The notes beneath the pieces were generated by a model. It was not told the origin of the DNA. It made no database searches and saw only the letters and a list, made by a program, of their open reading frames with translations. From Kushneria aurantia DSM 21353 (lineage in GTDB: Bacteria > Pseudomonadota > Gammaproteobacteria > Pseudomonadales > Halomonadaceae), in NCBI RefSeq assembly GCF_000382245.1, contig NZ_KB907866.1, positions 124,001-188,000 of the forward strand: a DNA stretch of 64,000 nucleotides, in the 5' to 3' direction. Below, one piece after another: positions 9,332 to 20,858 of this stretch. Both the position numbers and the translations under genes were made by a program. The stretch's first letter is position 1. Each line of letters begins with the position of its first letter.

Positions 9332-9332
9332 A

Positions 9333-11105
9333 ATGACACAGATGCGTACCCTGACCTTTGACGCCATCATTATTGGCGGTGGCGGCTCCGGTCTTCGTGC
9401 AGCGCTTCAGTTGGCGCAGTCGGGCCGTCAGACCGCGGTGCTCTCGAAGGTCTTTCCCACCCGTTCTCATACCGTTTCGGCCCAGGGGGGTATTACCTGC
9501 GCCATCGGCAGCGCCGATCCCGGTGACGACTGGCGCTGGCATATGTACGACACCGTCAAGGGGTCGGACTATATCGGTGATCAGGACGCCATCGAGTACA
9601 TGTGCAGCGAAGGGCCCAAGGCGGTGTTCGAGCTGGAGCACATGGGGCTTCCCTTTTCGCGTTTCGATAACGGCCGCATTTATCAGCGTCCCTTTGGCGG
9701 TCAGTCCAGGGAGTATGGCAAGGGCGGTCAGGCGGCGCGTACCTGTGCCGCGGCTGACCGCACCGGTCACGCCCTTTTGCATACCCTTTATCAGAACAAC
9801 CTGAAAAACAATACGGTTTTTCTCAACGAGTGGTATGCCGCCGATCTGGTGCGTAACGCCAATAATGACGTCGTGGGTGTCATCGCCATCTGCATGGAGA
9901 CCGGTGAGACCGTTCTGATCAAGTCCAAGGCGACGGTGCTGGCGACTGGTGGTGCCGGGCGTATCTACGCCTCCACTACCAATGCTCTGATCAATACCGG
10001 CGACGGTATCGGTATGGCGCTGCGCGCTGGTTTTCCCATGCAGGACATGGAGATGTGGCAGTTCCACCCTACCGGTATCTACGGTGCCGGCACTCTGGTA
10101 ACCGAAGGGTGTCGCGGCGAGGGCGGCTATCTGATCAACAAGGACGGCGAGCGGTTCATGGAGCGCTACGCGCCCAACGCCAAGGACCTTGCCGGTCGCG
10201 ATGTGGTGGCCCGCTCGATGGTGCTGGAGGTGCTGGAAGGTCGTGGCTGCGGCGAAAATGGCGATCACGTCAAGCTCAAGCTTGACCATCTCGGCGAGGA
10301 TGTCCTGATGAAACGTCTACCGGGCATCGTCGAGCTGTCGCGCACTTTTGCGCATGTCGATCCGGTCAAGGAGCCGATCCCGGTGGTGCCGACCTGTCAC
10401 TACATGATGGGGGGCATTCCCACCAACGTGAACGGCCAGGCGCTGACGATCGATGCCGACGGCAACGACAAGGTGATCAACGGCCTGTTCGCCTGCGGCG
10501 AGGTGGCCTGCGTTTCGGTGCACGGCAGTAACCGTCTGGGCGGTAACTCGCTGCTCGACCTGGTGGTATTTGGCCGTGCCGCCGGCATGCACATCGAAGA
10601 GACCCTCAACCAGGGCGTCGAAGCCATGGAGGCGACCCAGTCCGATATCGATAGCGCCCTGGCGCGACTCAATCGCTGGAATGAATCCGGCGACGGCGAA
10701 ACCGTGCCCGAGCTCAAGCGTGAGCTACAGACCATCATGCAGAACAACTTCGGGGTGTTCCGTACTGAAGAGCACATGCAGGACGGGGTCGAGAAGCTCA
10801 AGGATCTGCGTGAGCGTATCGCCAACGCCTGGCTGCCCGACAAGTCGGATATGTTCAACACGGCGCGCATCGAGGCGCTGGAGCTGGACAATCTGATGGA
10901 GGTGGCCGAGTCCACTGCCATTTCGGCGCTGGAGCGGCGCGAAAGTCGTGGCGCTCACTCGCGCGAGGATTATCCCGACCGTGATGATGACAACTGGTTG
11001 AAGCACTCGATCTACTATCCGGTCGAGAAAAAGCTGGGCAAGCGTGACGTCAACTTCACGCCACGCACCGTTGATACCTTTGAGCCCAAAGTGCGCACCT
11101 ATTGA
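9333..11105 (+). CDS. sdhA: Succinate dehydrogenase flavoprotein subunit
   Basis: A 590-residue catalytic subunit that oxidises succinate to fumarate. The FAD-binding GGGGSG motif is near residue 15; His46 in [12 protein letters not shown] is the residue that carries covalent FAD in this family; [10 protein letters not shown] near residue 400 contains active-site Arg. C-terminal [10 protein letters not shown] is typical. Length matches E. coli SdhA (588). Confidence 0.97.
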   Translation: MTQMRTLTFDAIIIGGGGSGLRAALQLAQSGRQTAVLSKVFPTRSHTVSAQGGITCAIGSADPGDDWRWHMYDTVKGSDYIGDQDAIEYMCSEGPKAVFELEHMGLPFSRFDNGRIYQRPFGGQSREYGKGGQAARTCAAADRTGHALLHTLYQNNLKNNTVFLNEWYAADLVRNANNDVVGVIAICMETGETVLIKSKATVLATGGAGRIYASTTNALINTGDGIGMALRAGFPMQDMEMWQFHPTGIYGAGTLVTEGCRGEGGYLINKDGERFMERYAPNAKDLAGRDVVARSMVLEVLEGRGCGENGDHVKLKLDHLGEDVLMKRLPGIVELSRTFAHVDPVKEPIPVVPTCHYMMGGIPTNVNGQALTIDADGNDKVINGLFACGEVACVSVHGSNRLGGNSLLDLVVFGRAAGMHIEETLNQGVEAMEATQSDIDSALARLNRWNESGDGETVPELKRELQTIMQNNFGVFRTEEHMQDGVEKLKDLRERIANAWLPDKSDMFNTARIEALELDNLMEVAESTAISALERRESRGAHSREDYPDRDDDNWLKHSIYYPVEKKLGKRDVNFTPRTVDTFEPKVRTY

Positions 11106-11121
11106 TGAGGGGATGACCCAC

Positions 11122-11832
11122 ATGTCCAAACTGCAGGTCTCCGTCTATCGCTATAACCCGGAATCCGATGATGCCCCCTGGATGCAGGATTTCGAGATCG
11201 ATACCCAGGGCCGCGATCTGATGGTTCTCAACGTACTCCAGATGATCAAGGAGCAGGACAGCTCACTGGTGTATCGCGCCAGCTGTCGTGAAGGGGTATG
11301 CGGCTCCGACGGCATGAACATGAACGGCCGCAACGGCCTGTCCTGTGTCACGCCGCTGTCGCAGGTGGTGAAAAACGATCGGCTTGTGCTGCGGCCGCTG
11401 CCCGGCCTGCCGGTCATTCGCGATCTGATTATCGATATGTCGCTGTTCTACAAGCAGTACGAGCGGATCCATCCGTATCTGCAAAACGACGAACGGCCGC
11501 CGTCCACCGAACGTCTGCAGTCGCCGGAAGATCGCGACAAGCTCGACGGCCTTTACGAATGTATTCTGTGTGCCTGCTGCTCGACCTCCTGCCCGTCGTT
11601 CTGGTGGAATCCTGACAAGTTCGTCGGGCCGGCCGGTCTGCTTCAGGCCTATCGTTTTCTGGCCGATTCTCGCGATACACACACCCGCGAGCGACTGGCC
11701 GAGCTTGACGATCCCTTCAGCGTGTTCCGCTGCCGCGGCATCATGAACTGTGTCAATGTTTGCCCCAAGGGTCTCAATCCGACCCGGGCAATCGGCAAGA
11801 TCCGTGAAATGCTGGTCAGCCACACCGCCTGA
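11122..11832 (+). CDS. sdhB: Succinate dehydrogenase iron-sulfur subunit
   Basis: A 236-residue protein passing electrons from SdhA to ubiquinone. The [2Fe-2S] ligands are in CREGVCGSDGMN plus the following cysteine; the [4Fe-4S] and [3Fe-4S] ligands are in CILCACCSTSCP and CRGIMNCVNVCPKG. The frame is open to 11044 and an ATG occurs at 11113, but the GAGGGGA at 11107-11113 is correctly spaced for the ATG at 11122. Confidence 0.95.
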   Translation: MSKLQVSVYRYNPESDDAPWMQDFEIDTQGRDLMVLNVLQMIKEQDSSLVYRASCREGVCGSDGMNMNGRNGLSCVTPLSQVVKNDRLVLRPLPGLPVIRDLIIDMSLFYKQYERIHPYLQNDERPPSTERLQSPEDRDKLDGLYECILCACCSTSCPSFWWNPDKFVGPAGLLQAYRFLADSRDTHTRERLAELDDPFSVFRCRGIMNCVNVCPKGLNPTRAIGKIREMLVSHTA

Positions 11833-11862
11833 TATGAGCCTCGGACGGTGCATTGTCGGAAA

Positions 11863-11891
11863 CCGATGGGCTGCCGCCGGCAGTCCATCGG
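11863..11891 (+). repeat. Stem-loop after sdhB, first
   Basis: A 13-bp stem (11863-11875 with 11879-11891, one G-U pair) with a three-base loop. No T tract follows. It begins 30 bases after the sdhB stop. Confidence 0.6.
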
Positions 11892-11913
11892 ACGGTGTGG
11901 TCGCGTGCTGTCC

Positions 11914-11953
11914 ACCCCGGTATCGGGCGCAGCATCGCGCCCGATACCGGGGT
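11914..11953 (+). repeat. Stem-loop after sdhB, second: perfect 17-bp hairpin
   Basis: A perfect 17-bp inverted repeat (11914-11930 with 11937-11953) around the 6-base loop AGCATC. It is very stable and GC-rich but is not followed by a T run, so it may act as a 3'-end stabiliser, a processing site or a factor-dependent terminator rather than a classical intrinsic terminator. Confidence 0.75.
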
Positions 11954-12198
11954 GCGCCGTCGTGCAGAAAAGCTCAGCAGCTCTTTTCACTGCGGCACGC
12001 GGTAGTGCTTAATCTGGCGCGAACGGCTTGTTATCATTGACACTCAGGCGTCGCTTGACGGGGAGCGGTGTTGGCCGACGCCAGCAGGTCGTTGCCAAAT
12101 GGGCAAAGTACCGGGTGTCGCGCTATCGATGATTGATATTAAGAGGTGTGTCGGGAAGACCGCCTCGGCTTCCACCCCGGGAAAAGGGTGATTAAACG

Positions 12199-15036
12199 AT
12201 GCAAGAAGGCATTATGGAGTTGATGTGGCGTACCTCTCATATGAGCGGGGGTAACGCCCACTACGTTGAAGACCTCTACGAACAGTATCTCGCCGATCCC
12301 GGCGCTGTTCCGGACGAATGGCGACAGTATTTCGACAGCCTGCCCGGTTATGAAGGCGGCCCGTCCCGCGATACGCCCCTCGCTCCTGTCCGCGACCGTT
12401 TCTACGAAATTTCCCGTGATCAGCGCCGTGCCGCGCCTGCTGCCGAAGGTGGCGAGAGCGATGTCAGCCGCAAGCAGGTTCGCGTCCTGCAGCTGATCAA
12501 CGCCTATCGCTTTCGCGGCCATCAGCGAGCCGATATCGATCCGCTGGGCCTGCGGGTTTCGGAGTCGGTGCCCGATCTGGAGCTCTCCTTTCATCAGCTC
12601 TCCGACGCCGACATGGATACCGAGTTCCAGACCGGCTCGCTGTTTATCGGTAAGGATAGTGCGCCGTTGAAGGAGATCATCCAGGCGTTGGAGCAGACCT
12701 ACTGCCGCACCGTTGGCTGCGAGTTCATGCATATCGTCAACACCGAGGAGAAGCGCTGGATTCAGCAGCGCTTCGAATCGGTGCGATCGAGACCCGACTA
12801 TTCGCCGGACGTGCGCAAGCATGTGCTGGAGCGGCTGACCGCTGCCGAGGGGCTGGAAAACTATCTTGCCAGCAAGTACCCCGGTACCAAGCGTTTCGGT
12901 CTCGAGGGCGGTGAGACCTTCATCCCCATGATCGACGAGATGATCCAGCGCTCGGGCAGTTACGGCGCCCGCGAAGTGGTCATCGGCATGGCGCACCGAG
13001 GCCGCCTCAACCTGCTGGTCAATATCCTCGGCAAGAGCCCGGGCGAGCTGATCGACGAGTTCGACGGCAAGAAAATGCTGGCCCAGGGCTCCGGCGATGT
13101 GAAGTATCACCAGGGGTTCAGTTCCAACGTCATGACACCGGGCGGTGAAGTACACCTGGCGCTGGCCTTCAACCCTTCCCACCTTGAAATCGTGACACCG
13201 GTAGTGGAGGGTTCGGTACGCGCCCGCCAGGACCGACGTGAAGACAGCGAGGGGGATCAGGTGCTGCCGCTGGTGGTTCACGGCGACGCCGCCATGGCCG
13301 GCCAGGGTGTGGTCATGGAAACTTTTCAGATGTCCCAGCTGCGCGGCTACAAGACCGGCGGCACGGTGCATGTGGTGATCAATAATCAGGTCGGCTTTAC
13401 CACCTCGCGTCGCGATGACGCCCGCTCTACCGAGTACTGCACCGACATCGCCAAGATGGTTCAGGCACCGATTTTTCACGTCAACGGCGACGATCCCGAC
13501 GCGGTGCTGCATGCCACTCAGGTCGCAATCGACTACCGTCAGCAGTTCAAGAAGGACGTGGTCATCGACCTCATCTGTTACCGTCGCCGTGGCCACAACG
13601 AAGCCGACGAACCCTCCGGCACTCAGCCGATGATGTACCAGAAAATCAAGGGGCATGACAGTTCGCGCACGCTCTATGCGCGTCGGCTGGTCGAAGAGGG
13701 GGTGCTCGACGAGGATGACGCCAGGGCGCTGGTCGATGAGTACCGCGACGACCTCGACAGCGGCAATCATGTGGCCAATGCACTGGTGCAGGAGCCCAAC
13801 AGCAACCTTTTCGTCGACTGGACGCCCTATCTTGGGCACAGCTGGAGCGGCGACGTCGACACCTCCTTCGATCTCAAGCGCATGCAGGAGCTCGCCACCA
13901 AAATGTGCGAGATCCCTGATGACGTCGACGTGCAGCGTCAGGTGTCCAGGGTCTACGAAGACCGGCGCAAGATGTTGGCCGGCAGCCTGCCGCTTAATTG
14001 GGGATTTGCCGAGACGCTGGCCTATGCCACTTTGCTCGATCAGGGGCATCCGGTGCGCCTGACCGGTCAGGATACCGGTCGTGGTACCTTCTCACACCGC
14101 CATGCGGTGGTGCACAACCAGAAAAATGGCGACACCTGGACGCCGCTTTGCCATCTGCGCCCCAATCAGCCCGGCTTCACTATCCATGACTCCTTCCTCT
14201 CCGAGGCCGGGGCGCTGGCTTTCGAATACGGCTATTCGACCACTATGCCCAATGCTCTGATCGCCTGGGAGGCGCAGTTCGGCGACTTCGTCAATGGCGC
14301 CCAGGTGGTCATCGATCAGTTCATATCCTCGGGTGAAACCAAGTGGGGCAGACTCTGCGGTCTTGCGCTGCTGCTGCCGCACGGCTATGAGGGACAGGGT
14401 CCCGAGCACTCTTCGGCTCGACTGGAGCGATTCCTGCAGCTTTCCGCCGAAAACAATATGCAGGTTTGTGTGCCGACCACGCCGGCACAAATTTTTCACC
14501 TGCTGCGCCGCCAGGTCATCCGCCCACTGCGCAAGCCGCTGGTAGTGATGTCGCCCAAGAGTCTGCTGCGCCACAAGGATGCGACTTCCTCTCTGGAAGA
14601 CCTCGCCATGGGTAAATTCCAGATGGTGATTCCCGACCAGGGCAAGCTCGAGGCGGAAAATGTCAAACGTCTGATTCTCTGCGCCGGCAAGGTCTACTAC
14701 GACCTGATCAGCTGGCGTGAGGAGAACGAGCGTTACGATACCGCCGTCGTTCGCATCGAACAGCTCTATCCTTTCCCCGAGGAGACGCTTTTCGAGGCGA
14801 TCAGCGACTACAGCAATCTCGAGCGCGTGGTCTGGTGTCAGGAAGAGCCCAAGAATCAGGGGGCCTGGTATCAGAGCCAGCACCACATGCGCCGTGTCGT
14901 CGATCAGGTGGCGGCCGGTGTGGGCAGCGACCTCGGCTTTGCCGGTCGCCCCGAGTCGGCAGCGCCGGCAGCGGGTTATATGGCGGTGCACAGTGAGCAG
15001 CAGCGCTCGCTGGTCGAAGGCGCTTTCGAAAGTTAA
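12199..15036 (+). CDS. sucA: 2-oxoglutarate dehydrogenase E1 component
   Basis: A 945-residue thiamine-diphosphate enzyme that decarboxylates 2-oxoglutarate and transfers the succinyl group to the SucB lipoyl arm. The N-terminal MWRTSHMSGGNAHYVEDLYE segment is the E2-interaction peptide region; EVVIGMAHRGRLN, GDAAMAGQG (ThDP/Mg site) and VINNQVGFTTS follow; the C-terminal transketolase-like domain has EFGYS-type FEYGYSTT and VWCQEEPKNQGAW. Length is close to E. coli SucA (933). The stop codon lies in a 21-base tandem duplication. Confidence 0.96.
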   Translation: MQEGIMELMWRTSHMSGGNAHYVEDLYEQYLADPGAVPDEWRQYFDSLPGYEGGPSRDTPLAPVRDRFYEISRDQRRAAPAAEGGESDVSRKQVRVLQLINAYRFRGHQRADIDPLGLRVSESVPDLELSFHQLSDADMDTEFQTGSLFIGKDSAPLKEIIQALEQTYCRTVGCEFMHIVNTEEKRWIQQRFESVRSRPDYSPDVRKHVLERLTAAEGLENYLASKYPGTKRFGLEGGETFIPMIDEMIQRSGSYGAREVVIGMAHRGRLNLLVNILGKSPGELIDEFDGKKMLAQGSGDVKYHQGFSSNVMTPGGEVHLALAFNPSHLEIVTPVVEGSVRARQDRREDSEGDQVLPLVVHGDAAMAGQGVVMETFQMSQLRGYKTGGTVHVVINNQVGFTTSRRDDARSTEYCTDIAKMVQAPIFHVNGDDPDAVLHATQVAIDYRQQFKKDVVIDLICYRRRGHNEADEPSGTQPMMYQKIKGHDSSRTLYARRLVEEGVLDEDDARALVDEYRDDLDSGNHVANALVQEPNSNLFVDWTPYLGHSWSGDVDTSFDLKRMQELATKMCEIPDDVDVQRQVSRVYEDRRKMLAGSLPLNWGFAETLAYATLLDQGHPVRLTGQDTGRGTFSHRHAVVHNQKNGDTWTPLCHLRPNQPGFTIHDSFLSEAGALAFEYGYSTTMPNALIAWEAQFGDFVNGAQVVIDQFISSGETKWGRLCGLALLLPHGYEGQGPEHSSARLERFLQLSAENNMQVCVPTTPAQIFHLLRRQVIRPLRKPLVVMSPKSLLRHKDATSSLEDLAMGKFQMVIPDQGKLEAENVKRLILCAGKVYYDLISWREENERYDTAVVRIEQLYPFPEETLFEAISDYSNLERVVWCQEEPKNQGAWYQSQHHMRRVVDQVAAGVGSDLGFAGRPESAAPAAGYMAVHSEQQRSLVEGAFES

Positions 15037-15057
15037 GAAGGCGCTTTCGAAAGTTAA
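15016..15057 (+). repeat. Perfect 21-bp tandem duplication spanning the sucA stop codon
   Basis: Copy 1 (15016-15036) encodes the last six residues of SucA (EGAFES) plus TAA. Copy 2 (15037-15057) follows immediately and is identical, in the same frame, so it encodes EGAFES-stop again after the first stop. The unit contains the palindrome CTTTCGAAAG. Replication slippage is the simplest origin. Confidence 0.95.
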
Positions 15058-15143
15058 AGAGTGCATTTCCAAAGGGCGAAAGTATCGCCTGAACAAAACA
15101 TCGAAGTAGCGGGCTACCGAGAAGAGGACTTGAAGGAATAACC

Positions 15144-16784
15144 ATGGCTACAGATATCAAGGCGCCAAGCTTTCCCGAATCCGTCGCCGAAGGCACCGTG
15201 GCGACGTGGCACAAAAAGCCCGGGGATAGCGTCTCGCGCGATGAGCTGGTCGTCGAGATCGAGACCGACAAGGTGGTGCTGGAAGTCGTGGCGCCTGAAG
15301 ATGGCACGATCGAAGAGATCACCGTTCAGGAAGGTGAAACCTGTGAGTCCGAGCAGGTGCTGGGCCGACTCGGCGCCGGTAGCGGTGGCGCCAGGGCTGA
15401 AAGCGACGACAGCGCCTCTAAAGAGAAAGAAACAGCATCCGATCAGAGCAGCGGCTCCGCGAAAAAGTCGGGTGGCGATGACGACAGGTCCGGTGGTGAC
15501 AGTAAGCCGGCCGCTTCGGGCAAGAGTGTCGAAGTCAAGGCGCCCTCCTTTCCCGAGTCGGTTCAGGAGGGCACGGTTGCCGGCTGGAATAAAAAGGTCG
15601 GTGAGTCGGTCAAGCGTGATGAAGTACTGGCCGAAATCGAGACTGACAAGGTCGTGCTTGAAGTGGTCGCGCCCTCTGATGGTGCGCTGACCGAGATCCT
15701 TGCCGAAGAGGGCAGCTCGGTCGAGTCCGAGCAGGTGCTGGCGACGTTTGGCGAGGGGGGTGGCGATGCCGCCGGTGCTTCGGCCGAGTCGCGCGGTGAC
15801 GATAGCGAGGCGTCCAGTGGCGACGCCAACGCCGAGGAAAAAGACGAGAAGGTCGGCGACAAGGTGCTGGCCCCGGCGGCGCGCAAGCTGGTGGCGGAGC
15901 ATGATCTCGATGTCAATAAGATCGCCGGTACCGGCAAGGGTGGTCGCATTCTGAAAGAGGATGTCCAGAAGGCCGTCGACGCTGGCTCTGCCAAAAAGAG
16001 CGGTGGTGGCAAAAGCGCCGATTCGGCTTCCGGCAGCGTTGCTCGTCAGGCCGCTGCGCCGGCCGGCAAGGCAGTCGAAGGCGAGCGCCCGGAAGAGCGC
16101 GTGCCGATGAGCCGCCTGCGCCAGACCATTGCCAAACGCCTGGTACAGGCGCAGCAGACCGCCGCCATGTTGACCACCTACAACGAGGTGGACATGACCG
16201 CGGTGATGGCGCTGCGCAGTCAGTACAAGGATGCCTTTCAGCAGGCGCACGACGTCAAGCTCGGTTTCATGGGCTTTTTCGTCAAGGCAGCCACCGAGGC
16301 GCTCAAGCGCTTCCCGGACGTCAATGCCTCGATCGACGGCACCGATATCGTCTACCACGGCTATCAGGATATCGGTGTGGCAGTCTCCACGCCGCGCGGT
16401 CTGGTCGTGCCGGTACTGCGTGATACCGACGCCATGAAGCTGGCCGATGTCGAGAAGAACATCGGTGATTTCGGCAAGCGTGGTCGTGAGGGCAAGCTCG
16501 GCATCGACGACATGCAGGGCGGTACCTTCACTATCACCAACGGCGGTATCTTCGGCTCGCTGCTGTCGACGCCGATCCTCAATCCGCCGCAGACTGCCAT
16601 TCTCGGCATGCACAAGATTCAGCAGCGGCCGATGGCGGTCAACGGTCAGGTCGAGGTGCGTCCCATGATGTATCTGGCGCTCTCCTACGACCACCGCATG
16701 ATCGATGGCAAGGATGCGGTACAGTTCCTTGTTGCGATCAAGGAGCTGCTCGAGGATCCGGCTCGTTTCCTGCTGGATGTGTGA
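15144..16784 (+). CDS. sucB: Dihydrolipoyllysine-residue succinyltransferase (2-oxoglutarate dehydrogenase E2) with two lipoyl domains
   Basis: A 546-residue E2, well above the roughly 405 of E. coli. Two biotinyl/lipoyl domains are visible: residues 2-78 with [14 protein letters not shown] (lipoyl Lys43) and residues 129-203 with the same motif (Lys169), separated and followed by long Ser/Asp/Gly/Lys-rich linkers. The E3-binding domain is at about 240-278 ([27 protein letters not shown]). The catalytic domain ends with SYDHRMIDG, giving catalytic His517 and Asp521. The acidic linkers fit a halophilic or halotolerant host. It transfers succinyl groups to CoA; lpdA downstream reoxidises the lipoyl arm. 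Confidence 0.95.
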   Translation: MATDIKAPSFPESVAEGTVATWHKKPGDSVSRDELVVEIETDKVVLEVVAPEDGTIEEITVQEGETCESEQVLGRLGAGSGGARAESDDSASKEKETASDQSSGSAKKSGGDDDRSGGDSKPAASGKSVEVKAPSFPESVQEGTVAGWNKKVGESVKRDEVLAEIETDKVVLEVVAPSDGALTEILAEEGSSVESEQVLATFGEGGGDAAGASAESRGDDSEASSGDANAEEKDEKVGDKVLAPAARKLVAEHDLDVNKIAGTGKGGRILKEDVQKAVDAGSAKKSGGGKSADSASGSVARQAAAPAGKAVEGERPEERVPMSRLRQTIAKRLVQAQQTAAMLTTYNEVDMTAVMALRSQYKDAFQQAHDVKLGFMGFFVKAATEALKRFPDVNASIDGTDIVYHGYQDIGVAVSTPRGLVVPVLRDTDAMKLADVEKNIGDFGKRGREGKLGIDDMQGGTFTITNGGIFGSLLSTPILNPPQTAILGMHKIQQRPMAVNGQVEVRPMMYLALSYDHRMIDGKDAVQFLVAIKELLEDPARFLLDV

Positions 16785-16795
16785 CGACAGTACCT

Positions 16796-16826
16796 GCCGC
16801 CCGGTCTCATGCCGGGCGGCTCGTTT
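16796..16826 (+). terminator. Terminator-like hairpin between sucB and lpdA
   Basis: A 9-bp GC-rich stem (16796-16804 with 16812-16820), 7-base loop, followed by TCGTTTT. The interrupted T tract suggests partial termination or attenuation inside the suc operon. Confidence 0.5.
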
Positions 16827-16846
16827 TGACACCGACCGTCGGCTGA

Positions 16847-18313
<1,467 letters not shown>

Positions 18314-18361
18314 CCGTCATGCGGGGCGTGCCACCGCGCGCCCCCTATTGAGGTGACTGCT

Positions 18362-18418
18362 TCGCGGCACCGGGCGGTGCCGCGAGTGGGGTCAGGGCGC
18401 ACGACAGGACATCGTGCG
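18362..18418 (+). repeat. Two stem-loops before sucC
   Basis: First: perfect 10-bp stem 18362-18371 / 18376-18385 with loop GGGC. Second: 7-bp stem 18398-18404 / 18412-18418. No T tract follows either. They sit just upstream of sucC and may affect transcript processing or the relative output of lpdA and sucCD. Confidence 0.6.
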
Positions 18419-18458
18419 TGCTGTCATTCTGGTCCAATGCAACCAATGGCATGAGACG

Positions 18459-19625
18459 ATGAATCTTCACGAGTACCAGGCAAAACAGTTATTTGCTGAT
18501 TATGGCCTGCCGGTTTCGCGGGGGTATGCAGTCGATACTCCGAAGGAAGCGGCCGAGGCCTGCAAGAAAATCGGTGGCGACCGCTGGGTGGTCAAGGCTC
18601 AGGTTCACGCCGGCGGCCGCGGCAAGGCCGGCGGTGTCAAACTGGTAGAGAGCGCCGAAGAGGCGAGCGCCTTTGCCGAGCAGTGGCTGGGCAAGAAGCT
18701 GGTGACCTACCAGACGGATGCCAACGGCCAGCCGGTGACGAAGATTCTGGTCGAAAACTGTACCGATATCGCCACCGAGCTCTATCTCGGCGCCGTCGTC
18801 GATCGCGGTTCGCGCCGTATCGTCTTCATGGCCTCCACCGAAGGTGGCGTGGAGATCGAAAAGGTCGCCGAGGAGACGCCTGAAAAAATCCTCAAGGCCG
18901 AAATCGACCCGCTGGTGGGGGCGCAGCCCTATCAGGCGCGTGAGCTGGCTTTCGATCTGGGTCTCGACAAGAATCAGATCAAGCAGTTCACCAAAATCTT
19001 CCTCGGTCTGGCGCGCATGTTCGCCGAGAAAGACTTTGCTCTGCTCGAGATCAACCCGCTTGTCATCACCGGCAGTGGCGACCTGCACTGCCTCGACGCC
19101 AAGATCAATCTCGACGGCAACGCCCTCTATCGCCATCCCGATCTGGAAGCGATGCGCGATCCCAGTCAGGAGGACGAGCGCGAGGCCAACGCCCAGAAGT
19201 GGGAACTGAACTACGTGGCGCTCGACGGCAATATCGGCTGCATGGTCAACGGCGCCGGCCTTGCCATGGGAACCATGGATATCATCAAGCTTTCCGGCGG
19301 TCAGCCGGCCAACTTCCTTGACGTTGGCGGCGGCGCGACCAAAGAGCGCGTGGCGGAAGCTTTCAAGATCATCCTCTCCGATACCTCCGTAAAGGCCGTG
19401 CTGGTCAACATCTTCGGTGGCATTGTGCGCTGCGACATGATCGCCGAGGGTATTATGGGCGCCGTCGAGCAGGTGGGTGTCAACGTCCCGGTGGTCGTAC
19501 GCCTCGAGGGGAACAATGCCGAGCTGGGCACGCAGAAGCTTGCCGACAGCGGCCTCAACATTATCGCAGCAACCAGCCTGACCGATGCGGCGCAGCAGGT
19601 GGTTAAAGCAGCGGAGGGCAAGTAA
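18459..19625 (+). CDS. sucC: Succinate--CoA ligase (ADP-forming) subunit beta
   Basis: A 388-residue ATP-grasp subunit, the same length as E. coli Suc[20 protein letters not shown] is the canonical N-terminus, and [16 protein letters not shown] contributes to nucleotide binding. The C-terminal [13 protein letters not shown] and [11 protein letters not shown] segments bind the alpha subunit and CoA side. The frame extends to 18414 but homology begins at ATG 18459. The stop overlaps the sucD start by one base (TAATG). Confidence 0.96.
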   Translation: MNLHEYQAKQLFADYGLPVSRGYAVDTPKEAAEACKKIGGDRWVVKAQVHAGGRGKAGGVKLVESAEEASAFAEQWLGKKLVTYQTDANGQPVTKILVENCTDIATELYLGAVVDRGSRRIVFMASTEGGVEIEKVAEETPEKILKAEIDPLVGAQPYQARELAFDLGLDKNQIKQFTKIFLGLARMFAEKDFALLEINPLVITGSGDLHCLDAKINLDGNALYRHPDLEAMRDPSQEDEREANAQKWELNYVALDGNIGCMVNGAGLAMGTMDIIKLSGGQPANFLDVGGGATKERVAEAFKIILSDTSVKAVLVNIFGGIVRCDMIAEGIMGAVEQVGVNVPVVVRLEGNNAELGTQKLADSGLNIIAATSLTDAAQQVVKAAEGK

Positions 19626-20497
19626 TGAGTATCCTCATCGACAAGAACACCAAAGTGATCTGCCAGGGTTTTACCGGTGGTCAGGGCACTTTCCATTCCG
19701 AACAGGCGATCGAGTACGGCACCAATATGGTGGGTGGCGTGACGCCCGGCAAGGGCGGTCAGACGCATCTGGGTCTGCCGGTATTCAATACCGTGAGTGA
19801 AGCGGTCGAGCAGACCGGCGCCGAGGCCTCCGTGATCTACGTGCCGGCAGCCTTCTGCAAGGATTCGATCCTTGAGGCTGCCAACGCCGGTATCCAGCTG
19901 ATTATCTGCATCACCGAGGGCATTCCGACCCTGGACATGCTGGATGTCAAGGTCAAGTGCGACGAACTGGGCGTACGCCTGATCGGTCCCAACTGCCCGG
20001 GCGTGATCACGCCGGGCGAGTCGAAAATCGGCATCATGCCGGGCCACATTCACAAGCCCGGCAAGGTGGGTATCGTCTCGCGTTCGGGTACGCTGACCTA
20101 TGAAGCGGTCAAGCAGACGACCGACCACGGTTTCGGCCAGTCCTCCTGCGTGGGTATTGGCGGCGATCCGATTCCGGGTTCCACCTTCATCGACATCCTC
20201 GAGATGTTCGAGAAGGATCCGAAAACCGAGGCGATTGTCATGATCGGTGAGATCGGTGGTACGGCCGAAGAGGAAGCAGCGCAGTATATCAAGGCGCACG
20301 TCTCCAAGCCGGTGGTCGCCTACATCGCGGGTGTGACCGCACCTCCCGGCAAGCGCATGGGTCATGCCGGTGCCATCATCGCCGGTGGCAAGGGCACTGC
20401 CGATGACAAGTTCCAGGCGCTCGAGAGTGCTGGTGTGAAAACCGTTCGATCGCTGGCCGAGATCGGTGACAAGCTCAAGGAAGCCGCCGGCTGGTAA
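19625..20497 (+). CDS. sucD: Succinate--CoA ligase subunit alpha
   Basis: A 290-residue subunit with the CoA-binding Rossmann domain ([15 protein letters not shown] near the N-terminus) and the phosphohistidine site in [14 protein letters not shown] near residue 245. With SucC it makes ATP from succinyl-CoA. Last gene of the TCA block and followed by a strong terminator. Confidence 0.97.
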   Translation: MSILIDKNTKVICQGFTGGQGTFHSEQAIEYGTNMVGGVTPGKGGQTHLGLPVFNTVSEAVEQTGAEASVIYVPAAFCKDSILEAANAGIQLIICITEGIPTLDMLDVKVKCDELGVRLIGPNCPGVITPGESKIGIMPGHIHKPGKVGIVSRSGTLTYEAVKQTTDHGFGQSSCVGIGGDPIPGSTFIDILEMFEKDPKTEAIVMIGEIGGTAEEEAAQYIKAHVSKPVVAYIAGVTAPPGKRMGHAGAIIAGGKGTADDKFQALESAGVKTVRSLAEIGDKLKEAAGW

Positions 20498-20518
20498 GCC
20501 CTGGTGCTATTGAGCGTT

Positions 20519-20546
20519 AAAGGAGGCCTGCGGGCCTCCTTTTTTT
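20519..20546 (+). terminator. Intrinsic terminator of the suc operon
   Basis: Stem AAAGGAGGCC / GGCCTCCTTT with loop TGCG, followed by more T (run 20540-20546). It starts 22 bases after the sucD stop. Confidence 0.95.
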
Positions 20547-20580
20547 GTCCGGGCTGGAGGGAGAGGCGTCGAAAAAGCGA

Positions 20581-20772
20581 TCAGGATCCCTGGCGTTTGC
20601 CTCTATTGAGCTTTTTCATACGAGCGGCGGCGTTCTGCCGTGTCGTCATTTTCTCGGGGCGTTTCATACTCTGCCATCGACGAATTTCGTCTCTGCTTCG
20701 GCCGCAACCAGTACACAGGTTGCCTTTTAACTGACATACCGAGACGCAGGGGCTCTCGATCTCCTTTGCCAT
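20581..20772 (-). CDS. DUF1289 family protein
   Basis: A 63-residue protein with the DUF1289 cysteine pattern: SPCVSVCQL, then GNLCTGCGRSRDEIRRW and an MK(R)P segment, four cysteines probably binding a metal or Fe-S cluster (inference). The C-terminus is strongly basic. AAGGAG lies 8 bases before the ATG. It is convergent with sucD and about 86 bases beyond the membrane-protein gene on the same strand. Function of the family is unknown. Confidence 0.85.
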   Translation of the reverse strand: MAKEIESPCVSVCQLKGNLCTGCGRSRDEIRRWQSMKRPEKMTTRQNAAARMKKLNRGKRQGS

Positions 20773-20858
20773 GGCGACACTCCTTGACGTTGAAGCCTTG
20801 CCGCTGAAGCGAGCGCGAGTAATGCCCGGAACAATCTTCTCCGCCGACAGCCGCCATG

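Larger units (their letters stand above)
11833..12198. other. sdhB-sucA intergenic region with two large hairpins
   Basis: This 366-base gap holds no gene. It contains two strong consecutive stem-loops (entered separately), then a weak GAAAAG/CTTTTC stem near 11968-11989, and TTGACA-like hexamers at about 12035 and 12055 without a matching -10. The sucA promoter is presumably here but I could not place it. Confidence 0.5.

Noticed and set aside
11914-11953. Large hairpin considered as an attachment site or mobile-element end
   Set aside because: No direct-repeat target site, transposase or tRNA fragment is nearby; a transcript hairpin explains it better.
12139-14049. Minus-strand ORF of 636 codons opposite sucA, and similar ones opposite sucB (15114-16832) and lpdA (16685-18289)
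   Set aside because: Composition-driven antisense frames of well-supported TCA genes; no start signals or recognisable domains.
15037-15143. Possible frameshift or lost C-terminus of SucA after the duplicated stop codon
   Set aside because: The SucA length and C-terminal motifs are complete before the first stop, so the sequence after it is only duplicated DNA and leader of sucB.
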